Assembly (NCBI GenBank): GCA_021613335.1
Contig: JAJTWR010000329.1
Coordinates: forward strand, 1,208,001 to 1,272,000
From: Whitmania pigra
Lineage: Eukaryota > Annelida > Clitellata > Hirudinida > Haemopidae
Direction: 5' to 3'
Length of the DNA: 64,000 nt
In this document: positions 1 through 11,331 of the stretch, one piece after another
How positions within the stretch are numbered: the stretch's first letter is position 1
How the letters are laid out: each line of letters starts with the position of its first letter
The notes under the pieces: generated by a model
Told to the model about the DNA's origin: nothing
Databases searched by the model: none
What the model saw: the letters and a program-made list of their open reading frames with translations, nothing else
Program-made: the position numbers and the translations under genes

Positions 1-2160
1 ATATGCTATTCTGAGTGCGTATTTGCAAATCTATTTCATTGTTAAATGAAGATCTCAAACTAAAACTAAAGTCTAACGACTTTTTTTAACATTCAACTGG
101 TTATGGTAAATAAATTTATGCTCAAGACCTCCCATATGATTAAGGATTTTCCACATGATAAATAATAAATGTTTAAGATTAAGTTTATTATCATTATTAT
201 CAATAAATATTAAATTTCAGCATGATCTTTTATTCTCAAAAATATTGGTCAGAAAGTTCAAAATTCAAAACTGGTCAGAAAGTTATCTAAAGTACCATTT
301 ATTTATTTTATTTCAACCAAAAAGAGGGTCACACTAACACATAGTGTATAGATATAGAGCGCATAGAAAAATTTGAGGTCATTAAATTGTAAGATAATTA
401 CTGACTTTAAGTCTATTATGGGTTGTGGAGCTGATAATAACTGGGGATAATACCTAATTTCGGGGTTTCACGATTCGATTGATGAAGAAATGGAGCTTGT
501 GAGTGTTTTTTTTTTTCATGGCATAGACGATCACATGCGAGAGCTCGCCGTCCCAAACAAGAGTTGGTTAGCCAGTTTTGACCAACTTCACCTGCGAAAA
601 ATGTTTTCATTCTTAACTCAGCTTGAGTTAGTTTATCTTGAATTGAAAGCTCGTTTCTACAAAACTGGCCAATATCCAAAGCTGAATTTCGGGCCTTCAT
701 GTTTTCTGCGTCTGCTTGTGAGCTAGCAGACCTGATTTATTAATGTTATTCAATAAACATGAACAAACTCCAAAGCGATTGGGATCTGCATGTATCCAAT
801 CCTTTAGTTCGAAGTCTGTCAATCAATCATCATTAAATGCCTGATTGTAACACATCTTAGCTTTCTTACGAGGTGGATCAACACTGTTAACAACTGGAGT
901 AACTGTCCATTGTTCAAAAATCAAAGTCCAGTGTATTAAGCGCATGCAAAGATGGCGGAAAAGAAGGAAACTGGTAGTGATGAAGGTTCTTTATTGAAGA
1001 GATAAACCAAAGAGCATTACAGAATATTATTTTTATCCCGATTTCCAACCCAGATTGGGTTTAAATTAAAAAAAAAGCCACGATCTTGGCTTAAAAACCC
1101 AACAGTGGCATCCATGTTTGTAATATTTGTAATTATAAACATTATAATTATAACAGATAGCGATAAATCGTTGTCCTTGAACAAAATCACGAATTTTATC
1201 GTTTCATGATTAAACAAAAATGCAACATTTTCTATCATCTGGTTTATTAAAAAGTAGGACAAACACTTGGATCATCACAAAGTGTTGTTGAGAAACGTAA
1301 ATATTTGCGGAAGGTTCCGTTGCAGTAGAAATATTGAAAAACATTGGCGTAAGGTACAAAAGGTCTGCGGAAAATTGTTGTTTACATAATAAAGTCATAC
1401 TGATATACAAATTTCAGTTAACTGAATGGACTTTCCAGTTACAGTTATATAAGGCGCAATTAGTAACAATTTACTGGTTTGGTTTCTATCAGTTATTGGG
1501 GCTTTCAGTTACAGTTAATAGAATTAATACTGCTTTAGATGATCCTCTTTTCATCTGGAAGGTGTACCGAAACGTGCTGCCAATCTTGGCAAAGTTGGCA
1601 CGAATATATTTAAGTTACAGTTAATATCTCGAGAAATAGTGAATTCAAAACGGTGAAAGGCGTTCGAAAAGTCAGGATGAGACTTTTGTCAAAGAATGTG
1701 TAAATACTACTTTTTTAAGTTTAATTTAAGAACACTTCAAATTTCTTGTACACGATTTATGTTATTTCTAGACTAAACCCTGGCTAAAATTAGCAGAGAC
1801 CTGGTCGATCCATAATGTCGACCAACACCTTTTATTAGTATTTCATATCTCATAGGCGTCAGATGGCGTGGTAGTATCTCTCAGGCCTTCGCTTGAAGCT
1901 GAGGAAAAGTCAGAGCTCTTGGAAAATAAACCAGTTATGCTGGTGTTAGTTTGCTCCTTGTGAAAGTCGCATTGTAGTTAGGAATCGACCGAAGACCCCG
2001 GCCCCGGCAAATTTTAGCCGGGGAATGTCGTAAAACATGTATAAGAAATTTATACAATTTTTTTAAAATGCGAATGTCTATTCCGTGTCTGAATCCAAAT
2101 TATCATAAAATTTCTCATTTGATGGATTAAAATCATCAGGCATTATATTAGTTATAAAAC
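1..2160. other. AT-rich flank, no supported gene
   Basis: Only short open frames without splice support or recognisable similarity are visible on either strand. A 17-codon frame with a reasonable start context begins near 951 (M-A-E-K-K-E-T) but ends at an ordinary stop with no splice donor, so I do not call it a gene. Part of the stretch looks like decayed repeat, including the GC-rich motif listed separately near 1985. Confidence 0.5.
1985..2030 (+). repeat. GC-rich dispersed repeat motif
   Basis: A GC-rich island in AT-rich DNA has alternating ccgg/agccgg words preceded by aatcgaccgaagac. A related segment lies in inverted orientation near 29487-29575 (reverse complement contains aatcgaccggaggtc, then agccggga words). 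Both also have an acatgt word nearby. I read them as two members of one dispersed family, by eye only. Confidence 0.4.
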
Positions 2161-2245
2161 CTCTTGAGAAAGGCTGGGATTTGAACTCTTAATGTGGTCG
2201 CACCAAGGCCAAAGTCTTAATCACTCGTCTACCTTCGTCTGGTAT
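2161..2245 (-). repeat. tRNA-derived SINE head or tRNA pseudogene
   Basis: Read on the minus strand there is a tRNA-like pair of internal RNA polymerase III promoter boxes. An A-box-like agacgagtgattaagac lies at 2230-2214 and a B-box-like gagttcaaatcccag at 2188-2174, about 40 bp apart as in tRNA-Leu/Ser. The flanking stems do not pair well enough for a functional tRNA, so a SINE head or tRNA pseudogene is the better reading. The SINE body would extend toward lower coordinates; its end is not visible. Confidence 0.5.
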
Positions 2246-2343
2246 TAGTAATTCATTATATCTCATAATAACTCATCATATTAAACAAAATAGTTCAACA
2301 CTTGGAGCACCTTTGTGGAATAAAGCTGCTATTAAAGTACTTA

Positions 2344-2351
2344 GACATAAG
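2344..2351. repeat. Outer target-site duplication, left (gacataag)
   Basis: Eight bases immediately before the first hAT terminal CAG. The same octamer follows the last base of the second hAT. Confidence 0.8.
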
Positions 2352-3241
2352 CAGTGACGCCGAGAGGGGGGGGCAGGTGGGGTCACTGCCAGGGGGCCCG
2401 CATCTGTAAGGGGGCCCGGCCGGTCCGATCATGTCAATTTTTGCACGTCTCTTCGTTTACCGTAGGCGACAGAATATAATGTCCTAATAGCCCCACAGTT
2501 TTACATACTGTAAGATACTTTTATGTACTGCCGAACGAACAGTCCATTTCACGTAGTGTGTATAAACTCTGTATTCTGCTGTGAGACGCTAGGGTAAACA
2601 ATGAATATATTAGCCTGATAAATTATATAAATTGATATTGCGAAACAAATTTTTTAAATAACGTATTTTAACGTGCAAGTACTACATTTAAATATCAAGG
2701 ATGATTTGGAGACAAACATGTCTGAAGTTGAAATTCTGACAACTTCTATTTAGCGAGATATTATTAAAAATGTGTTTAAACCAAGCATTTATCTATTTTG
2801 AAGAATCACTTTATTAAATTATAAGTAATTACAGTCTAACTGATATTATAATCATATAAAAAATTTTTTGAAATTTAGATTTAGATAGATATAATAAATG
2901 AAACGCAACCACCCGTTAATGAGATGTAGGACGCCCACACCATTTGTATTGTTCCCTAGCAGAAAAGGTTTGATTTACCATGATTTGTGTTTCTGTGGAG
3001 TTATACACACTAGATTACTGCAAAAGTTGATTTTCGATTTAAATGATGTAAAAATCTTACATATTTAATTTGTCAAACTATCAAGATATTGAAACAGCAT
3101 ATCCGTTGCTACAATAAATAAAAACTGCTTTATTTTTCTATTTCTCTTGACAGCGGCTTGGCGAACAAGTTGTCGTGGTCAAGTGGACTGTGAACTAAAT
3201 AGCAACTATTTCATTTTTTTGCAAACTGCAAAATTTTCACC

Positions 3242-5801
3242 ATGTATCGACATAAATCCGGCGCCTTAAAGCGCAAAGAAAGAGCTGAAAAAAAATCAAA
3301 GACTCTCTCAGCAAAGAACACTGCTCAACCTTGGCTTTACATCACAGCTTCCCGATGGTCGGTCTTGTGCTGCTGACCAAGAAACTACCGCAGACCAGAA
3401 ATCTGTTCAAACTGAATCTGACAGTGACAACTCTGCGGTCGATGATTCTACCTCTACCGCCCCTACATTGTCTACTACTGATACTAAGGCTACAGCTGTA
3501 CTGGACTTGCCACTCGCAGTCGATATCATCACGCCTACCATTACCGATGGTATCGCTTTCGAAGATAACGACATAGGTCATTTAGCAGACTTTCTCACAA
3601 CTGAGCAAGTAGAAGTGGCTGTGCGTAGAGGCCCAGACAAACATCCCTATCAATTTCCATGCGATCATTCTGGTCGCTCATTCCCATCTTCAGTGCTTCG
3701 TGCCAAACTTCAAAATGGCGAAACTACACCTCGAGATTGGTTAGTGTGGAGCAAAGCGAAGCAGTCGCTATACTGCTTTCCTTGCCGCCTGTTCAGCAAA
3801 CTCCCACAAGCTAGTCGATCAAATCTGGCGTCTGCACCTGGCCATAGCGTGAACGACAGATGGAAGAAACTGCACGACAAAATCCCTGAACATGAGCGCA
3901 CCGGCAGCCACAAACAATGTTATATGCAATGGCGACAGCTGCAGAAGTCGTTGACTGGAGGTTCAACTATTGATGCGCTCATGCTGGAAAACATCAAAAG
4001 TAACATGGACGTGTGGAAACAAATATTGCATCGAATACTGGATGTGACATTGTTCATAGGCGAAAGAGGGTTGGCATTTCGTGGAAAGAGTCAACTTGTT
4101 GGTGATCCCAGGAATGGCAATTTTCTTGGCATTTTGGAATTGATTGGTCGTTACGACCCAGTTATTGCCAACCATCTAGCGAAAGTGAAAGAGTCACAGG
4201 CAGCACGAGAACGCTTGCAGGTTCACTATTTGTCCGCTGACAGTCAGAACGAATTTATTCACTGCTGTGCGCAAAAAGTACTCGATGCTATACTGCATGA
4301 AGTTGAATCAGCGAAATACTACTCAATTATTGTGGACGCAACGCCGGATTCCGCTCATGTTGAGCAGACCGTTTTCATTTTGCGGTACATACATCTAAAC
4401 GCTGACCTGGATACCTTCGAACTACATGAGAGATTCCTCGCATTTGTGGACTGCAACAAGAAGACGGGAGAAGATATAGCGCAGCTTATCATTGACACTT
4501 TGAAAAAATATAGCATACCGCTTACGAACTGTCGAGGCCAAGGGTATGACAATGGAAGCAATATGAGTGGTTCGTAAAAAGGCGCTCAAGCAATTATACT
4601 GAAGAACAATCCTTTGGCAACGTTCTCACCTTGTGGCTGCCATAGTTTGAACCTCTGTGGCGTGCATTCGGCCGAGTGCTGTGCACAAGTGATAACATTC
4701 TTCGGAGTAGTCCAGAAATTGTACAATCTCTTCAGCAGCAGTCCGCAGAGATGGGAAATTTTGACTAGTAGCATCGGATGCTCTCTTCACAATCCGTCAG
4801 AAACGCGCTGGTCGGCTCGTGTTGATAGTGTTAAGCCTTTCGCAGCGCATTTGCCAGGTATAATGATCGCACTTACTCAAGTGCAGGAACTGAATTTGAC
4901 GCCAGAGACTCGCTCTGATGTAGCTGGCATGATTTCATACCTGTCTTCGTTCGAATCAATTCTGATGGCATCGCTGTGGTTGAAAATTTTAACAACTATC
5001 AATTTTAGAAATTTGCTGCTGCAGTCAAGAGAAGCAACTCTTGATGTCGAAGTTGCAAATATTCGTAACCTCATTGGCGACTTAAAACTACTTCGATCCA
5101 AGTGGGATGACGTATTGTCTGAGAGCAAACTTGTCGCCGAGAGCTGCGGTATTGAACAGTTCCTGTGTTCGTCAGAGACAAAGCGCAAACGAAGACGACA
5201 ATTGCCAGACAGAACAATTCTCGACAACGATGATGATCAGCAGGATCCGCACGAACACTTCAAGCGTTCCGTTTTCTATGTCGTGATCGACTGCGTCATT
5301 GCGAATTTAACAACACGATACGAAGCGGCGAAGAATTTGGACGAATTGTTCGGTGTTCTGTGGAAATATCATGATATGAACACAGAAGATGTCCTCATCG
5401 CAGCCAAGAACCTGGCAGACAAATATGCTGTTGATATTAACGCCGACCTGTTGAATGAGCTGGAGCATCTGAAAACCATACACCTTGCAAACCTCGGACA
5501 GAAAAGTCTGTCGCCATTTGACTTGCTGAACCGTCTACATACTTTGAAAATCAATACACTGTTTCCAAACTTTGTAATTATGCTACGTATCTTCTGCACT
5601 CTTCCGGTTACCGTTGCTCAAGCAGAACGATCTTTCAGCACATTGGCCCGAGTTAAAAATGTTCTGAGATCGACAATGTGTCAAGAACGCCTGACCAGTC
5701 TTGGAATGCTGGCAGTGGAAGGTCGACTTGCAAGAACGATTGATTACAACAATATAATTGAACTGTTTGCAAGCAGAAAAGCGCGCAAAGTTTTTTTGTA
5801 G
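3242..5801 (+). pseudogene. hAT transposase (TTF zinc finger / DUF4371 / hAT dimerisation), broken, copy A
   Basis: The frame opens at 3242 with MYRHKSGALKRKERAE, a start typical of ZMYM1-like hAT proteins. It then needs a frame change, probably at the A8 run near 3288-3295, to enter the long frame. That frame carries a TTF-type zinc finger (about 3640-3800, with FPCDHS and YCFPCRLF) and a DUF4371/RNase-H-like core with IIVDATPD (near 4330) and GQGYDNGSNM (near 4540). A single in-frame TAA at 4575-4577 interrupts it. The frame continues unchanged to a C-terminal hAT dimerisation domain (AERSFSTLARVK near 5625) and a stop at 5801. With a frameshift plus a nonsense codon it should not make full-length transposase. 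Both lesions recur in copy B. Confidence 0.85.
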
Positions 5802-6285
5802 CCATCTTTCTTGCATGTAATAAAAGTCGGTTCCACATAATTACATCGTTATCAAGAAATTGTTTAACTTAATCTCCGTCGAAACACCAGTTTGTTTAGT
5901 GCACACAAATCTGTACACGTAAACGTAACCGATTCTTTGAAAATGGATATCGTAGCATGTGGCTGGTTATCTTTGACTGAGGGTGTATGGTGTAACGGTC
6001 GTTGCAGATACACTTATTATGATGAGATGAAAAACTGATAGGTTCACCGATGATTAGAGTTGGCTAATTTAAAGCGCCTCGATGCGTGTTTGACCATCAA
6101 AAATTACTATTTTTATTTTGATTAACTGTAAAACAAATAAATTCAAATTAGATGACGAACAGTGTTTACCTTTGCAAAGTCATTTCTATATTTTAATTTA
6201 GCACCATGTATGCACGAACGTTGAACCTTGAATATAACATTTACCTCGATTTACAGGTTTTATTATATACAAATTTCTAAATACG

Positions 6286-6444
6286 GTCAATTCTGGATAT
6301 AGTCAAGTCCAAAACTGTAGGATGTTGACTATAACCGAATATTTACTATAATCGAAAATAGTAAGCCACATATGGTTTACAAGTGATCAGCTTGACTGTA
6401 TCCGAAACTTGACTGCAACCGACTTGACTATATCCGGAATTGAC
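6286..6444. repeat. Subterminal inverted repeat of hAT copy A
   Basis: A 24-bp arm at 6286-6309 (core ggatatagtcaagtc) matches the reverse complement of 6421-6444 at 23 of 24 positions. Between and beside them are degenerate direct repeats of a ttgact-ta-ccga word. Clusters of this kind near hAT ends often serve as transposase-binding sites. That function is inferred, and a nested small MITE is an alternative. Confidence 0.6.
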
Positions 6445-6509
6445 TATTTTGACAAGGGGCCCGCAATGATGTCCTGCCCTGGGGCCCTTGACGGCTCTCG
6501 GCGCCCCTG

Positions 6510-6517
6510 AGTCCAGA
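6510..6517. repeat. Inner octamer agtccaga, right of hAT copy A
   Basis: Matches the octamer left of hAT copy B (24750-24757). The unoccupied version of the same site is present at 6895-6902 and 15027-15034. Confidence 0.8.
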
Positions 6518-6645
6518 AACAACTGACATACCAGAAAATGAGGAAATGCCAGTCGGATGGATCCGCTAGAGCTGCAGGTGTCTTAAATAGTTAGTATTTG
6601 TCACAACACAACACCTGATACTAATTATCATGATAAGATGTTTTG

Positions 6646-6975
6646 CTGAAGAAGATGCAGTCTTCACCAGAGAGTACAGTGATCAAGGTCATCCGAAGTG
6701 GGTGCATGGCAGGATCAAACGATGATTGGGAAGACGCTTCTACGAGGTGGAAATCAATGGAAGGGTGCAACGTCGACACGCAAATCAGTTGAGGAAGCAG
6801 AATACAGAAGATGCACTCAAGGTAATGTGCGACACATTTGATTTGCCATTCCTTCCACCAAGCAGTAACTAAGGAAGCACCTCAGAAAGCAAGTAGTCCA
6901 GAAACAACTGACATACCAGAAAATGAGGAAATAGATGCCAGTCGGATGGATCCGCTAGAGCTGCAGGTGTCTTAA
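6646..6975 (+). pseudogene. Gypsy-type integrase C-terminal fragment, decayed
   Basis: A partial copy of the integrase tail found intact at 14763-15086. It starts abruptly at gctgaagaagatgcag, directly after a copy of the downstream non-coding end (6517-6645). It carries an in-frame TGA where the intact copy has CGA, and a small deletion near 6868. It is followed by the same stop and downstream sequence, here with about 115 extra bases at 6990-7105. The arrangement looks like a local tandem duplication that fused the element's end to the middle of a second copy. Confidence 0.7.
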
Positions 6976-7243
6976 ATAGTTAGTATTTGTCTGGTTAGCT
7001 ACTGCAGGTTATAACAGTATTAATCCAAATAATCTCGCCCCACACTTTGAACTCTTACATATTAAAATTGGCAGGAAAATCACCTTACTCCATCAGAACA
7101 AGTTCACAACACAACACCTGATACTAATTATCATGATAAGATGTTTTAGATAAGAAACTCCTGAGAAAAAAACAATGCCAAGCTAAAGTACGATGGAACG
7201 CAAAGTACTTCTCATGAAAACAAACTGTTAAATGTTGACTTCT

Positions 7244-8064
7244 TCACAGCTCTTCACAGCCTGGATGTAAAACATCACTGGCATTAGAGGTATGCAGTAT
7301 TATTATTATTATTATTTATTAATTTTCATCATTATCAAGCATTTGCATTAAGTAATAGAATATTGTAATAAAGAAGCAATCACCAACAACCACTGCACTA
7401 AACAATCAAATTTACCTTTCGTAGACAGCCATGCAGAGTCCGTCACTGATGAGCTCTGTCCTCGGCTCCGCGACAGCGACGATGTTGTTCTCCATTCTCA
7501 ACCACGATGCTGTCCACACGGGGTTGGCATTCAAGACCTCCATCCAGCACTGTTCATCTAAAGCACCAATTTTTCAAATGTAAACAACCATAGATAAAAT
7601 TTTTGAAAGCAATATCATGTGCATACCATGGACCCGAAAGGTAGCCACGTGGCTGAAGGTAGTCCCTCTCATCGAAGATGATTGTTCCTGAACCCTCGGG
7701 GTACGACATGAACATGAAGCTGAAAAAGTTCAAATCCAACATTTCAATTCACATTTTTCCACAAACATGAAGCACTTGGTAATATCAACTTATTTAACCA
7801 ACTTAGGACCAATGCATATAGAAATACTCTAATTTAGTAATTTGTAATGCTAATGCTACGCAGCTAACTTACAATTTCAACTCTGGACTTAACTTACCTA
7901 AAGTGTTGCTATTCTCTTAGCTTTCTCCCTAAACTTAATAATAACGAAAAAATCATAAATAATAACATCCAATAGCACTCCAATTCCTGGGACGGTTGCA
8001 ATCATGGCATCCAGCATACCAATCAGGAAGGAATTCATTCACAGCTGCATTTGTGGATTCACAG
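7244..8064 (-). pseudogene. Unrecognised spliced gene or remnant, unit 1
   Basis: I do not recognise the product. Four exon-like pieces with good splice signals lie on the minus strand. The first (8064-7898, acceptor ctttag, donor TAG|GTAAGT) reads MLDAMIATVPGIGVLL in one frame but meets a stop at the donor. The second (7719-about 7627, acceptor tttttcag) reads FMFMSYPEGSGTIIFDERDY. The third (7557-7416) reads DEQCWMEVLNANPVWTASW and on to VAEPRTELISDGLCMAVYE. The last (7277-7244) reads SDVLHPGCEEL then stop. Piece three to four joins in frame; the joins one-two and two-three do not resolve cleanly. The N-terminus is not identified. It may be an old pseudogene or a gene with exons I missed. 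Both tandem units keep it. Confidence 0.45.
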
Positions 8065-8153
8065 CTAAAGAAATATGGTAATTATAGATATAAACATGCA
8101 AATGACTTCACCAATTAATTATTGAATTAATGTATTTCTCAAATTAATTTCTC

Positions 8154-8155
<2 letters not shown>

Positions 8156-8186
<31 letters not shown>
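8156..8186. repeat. (TTA)n microsatellite
   Basis: About ten TTA units; also present, slightly shorter, at 16103-16132 in unit 2. Confidence 0.8.
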
Positions 8187-10675
8187 TTGTTCCTAATTGA
8201 TTATAAAGTTGCATAACCAAGTGCTGTTAATGTTAAATTCTAAATTTATTTAAATTCAAAAAGCTTCGAGTAATTAGTTCCGTCTGAAGTTATTTTCGGC
8301 TGTTACATCAACGTAGATAAGGCAGACGAATTTGTATTTTGTGTTGTGGTTGTCAATCTCAGCTTCCTCCAAACGGGCTGCTGAAACAGCGCTCTCTCAA
8401 TCAAATTTCAAGAACCTTTGTGAAATGTTTCCACGGTCAAAATGGTCAACTTTTGTATCGACAAATTACATATTTACACATTTTGCGTAGAAAATTGCTT
8501 GTTCTTAAAAGTGCTTATTTTAAGATACCATTTTTTATTACAACTCAACCTTTACACATCTCGAAGCAATTTATTTAATTTATTCGTCACGTTAGCCGAC
8601 TAATTCTTGTTCGACATAATATCTTATTTAAATTATTTGCTGATGACTTGTCGAATTCTGTGTGTTTGGTTTATTAAGGTCCATTTCATAACTATATGAT
8701 TAGGACGTGAACTTCTGCACAAACTGACATCTTTTCGAGAATGCTTACGGAGTACAGCGTGTTTGCAAATATTGTTCAGTAATTAAATGCTATTGAAGAT
8801 GAACATGTCGAACTTTGGTAAATGACAAATATCGCCAGAAGACAAGATTTACCCAAATCCAATTAAGTTTGTTATTATTTGTTATTTTATAATAGATTTA
8901 CTTAATTTCCTCTTGCATTTTCCAAATAATCCCCGCCTCCCTCCCAAATTCGCCCTTGTTTCTATCTTCTCTCCCTTATTCTAAAAGCTTCAACTTTTCC
9001 TTATTTTATTTCGGTTTCATGGTGCGTGAATTGGTCGGCGTTTGATTGGTAATGTGACAAAATGGTAATGTTTCAAACCAGAAAAATTTCGGTAAATGAA
9101 TGCATATCATGAAGGATAAGTTATCTGATGAGGTCTGTGGAAAATCGATGAAAGAATTTTCAGTGCTTTAACAGACAGTTCGAAGTCGATGAAGCAAAAC
9201 CATGGAGAAGTAACAGGGACCGAAACTGAAACAAATATCAAATAATTTGAATGGGGTGTAACTTATAATCGTGCAAAGTTTCATTTCAAAATATCAACCA
9301 AACAAATAAGCGCCAATAAACCTGATTTTCAACAAAATTGGAACAAGTATTGGAGGACCAACTGCGAGTACAAATACCAAATACCCCAGGTCCGCTGCAA
9401 AATAATCACTACTCCAACCAATTATTCGGATAAAAGTAGCTACTTAAACTCAAGGAAATTAAAACAAATTGCAAAACTGGAAACACTGAAAAGGAGCTTT
9501 CAAAATTTTAATACGATCACCGGATATCATAAAAATACTGCATTACAGTTAAAATAAATGTATAATACTTAAAACAATTGATCTTTTTTTCACCTGGAAA
9601 TGACTTATCATATCAACTACAAAAATTATGATTAATTAATTGTGGTTATGCGCTCGGAAATCATGATGTTTATTGAGAAGATTTCGATTTGATTTATTGT
9701 AATTGTAGTTAATTAGTTAATTGTAGCGCCATATGCATGGCGTCAGATGCGCTCCTTGTAAGCATTTATATAGCGCTCCTTCCCAAAGGCGCTGGCGGCA
9801 GTGCAGGCTGGGTCGCGTTACGCATTACGACTGTTGCCATTACCAGCAGTTCGCAACCCATTCAGCCAACCTGCACGCCATATTTTATGACCTTCAAACA
9901 TAAGAAAACAAAAACAAACTTAAATACAAAGATAACCCAAACGCATATGCAATGATGTTCAACTAAACATTTTAATATTGATTAGTAGAAAATTCAATTC
10001 ACGCCAAAGGCACAAAAGAATAAAGAAACCAAAAGGCAGTTATTATTAAAATGGCAATATCTGCCTTCGCTGCTTTAAAAAATAAATCATGGAATTCCAA
10101 GCAAAATTATAATAATTTTAAGAACCTCACTCATTCCAAATATTTATCAAACCTTGGTTGCCAAAGTAGTTGAGAGTATTACATATTAGAAAGGTGTTGA
10201 CTTTGTAAGTCTGGACTACTAAGCAGGGGAAAGATTTGAACCATCAAACCTGGGAAGTGATATTTCAAACGAATTCAAATTAAACTAATTAACAATTGTC
10301 GTTTTCACGATAGTCTATGTTCGCAAAAATATATCAAAATTATTCAGTACATTTTAATCATCAAGATAAAGGCCGGATTCAGGCGATAGGCTTTAAACGT
10401 TGCATGATGTTTGAGCCAGATAATGCAATGGAATAAATTTAAATAAAAAAATTTTTTATTTCAAACTCTCATGACGAACGAATAATCTTGACGAGATCTC
10501 GTTAATATTCAGCGAGTTTTATCAATACCTTCCTCATGGCCGGTATAAGTTCTTCACTTTCAAAATGAGGTATTTTACTAACAGCAGCTTCCCGACAAAT
10601 CTATCAAACGAGTAATAAACTTTTAAACATTTAATTATATATTAATGGTAAGTGATGCTAAGTGATATTTAAAAC
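8187..10675. other. AT-rich spacer of unit 1, no supported gene
   Basis: Short open frames here (for example 8339-8578) persist in unit 2 only because the duplication is recent; they have no splice or similarity support. The stretch around 9558-9570 is the empty site that, in unit 2, holds the LTR element. A GC-richer patch at 9725-9900 has no recognisable identity. Confidence 0.5.
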
Positions 10676-10804
10676 CAGGGACGTCATTTGGTAGGGAGGG
10701 TCCAGAGCAATGGGACCCCGACATTTGTCAAGAAGCAAAAAGGTCTCCTTTGCAAGTTGTGCGAGGGATTGCCGACCCTGGAAAGAGCTGCAATGACGTC
10801 CCTG
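10676..10804. mobile_element. 129-bp MITE with perfect 13-bp inverted ends, unit 1
   Basis: The left end CAGGGACGTCATT (10676-10688) is the exact reverse complement of the right end (10792-10804). It is 129 bp long with no coding capacity. The ends resemble those of the hAT elements here (CAGtGACGcC), so a hAT-family MITE is likely. No convincing 8-bp duplication remains in the flanks. Confidence 0.7.
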
Positions 10805-11331
10805 TATAAGGTATTTAATTCGCATGAACTCAACAGACATCGTCCACTCCTGCTTCTTCTATTGCACGATGTCGGACGTCACCGACGAAAAACAATAGAC
10901 TCTTTAGTAAAATTCTTGTAAATCCTTTGTTTAAATCTTTTTGAACAATCTCTAACATGGTTCGAGTTACGCGCCCAATAGATAACTAAATAATGTTTCG
11001 CTTAAATCAATATAATGGATAACAATTGTAATTATAATATTCAAAACTCACAAAGTCTGTCATGCCATAACTATTTGAATTCCACATTTTCTAAAATTAA
11101 GAATTAAGATTATGAATGCAATACAATGTAATTAACTAGTAATAGGCAATGAATTATAAAATTAATGATGCACAATGAAAAACCATTTACAAAAAAAATA
11201 AACATTCCTACATCCGCATTTAAAACCCACTCCTCACATTTTCCGCACATCACATTGATTAGTTGCCTGGATAAAATGTTTTAAAATTAAATGATGATGT
11301 ACTAACTTGCCGGCTCACTTACTTTATAAAG

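Larger units (their letters stand above)
2352..6509 (+). mobile_element. hAT transposon, copy A
   Basis: The element is 4158 bp with short terminal inverted repeats: left CAGTGACGCCGAGAG against right, reverse-complemented, CAGGGGCGCCGAGAG (13 of 15). It encodes a ZMYM1-like hAT transposase on the plus strand, now broken. A GC-rich run of G follows the left end. An inverted pair of 24-bp subterminal motifs lies near the right end. The length is identical to copy B, and the two differ at very few positions: two amino-acid changes in the transposase frames. This implies a very recent common origin or gene conversion. Confidence 0.9.

Noticed and set aside
951..1004. Short frame starting MAEKKETGSDEG
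   Set aside because: Only 17 codons, with no splice donor or continuation; it cannot be supported as a gene or first exon.
3331..3576. 81-codon frame overlapping the start of the hAT transposase, also antisense frames
   Set aside because: Out-of-frame shadows of the transposase coding region, identical in both hAT copies.
8339..8578. 79-codon frame conserved in both tandem units
   Set aside because: It is kept because the units are recent duplicates. There is no start context, splice signal or protein-like composition.
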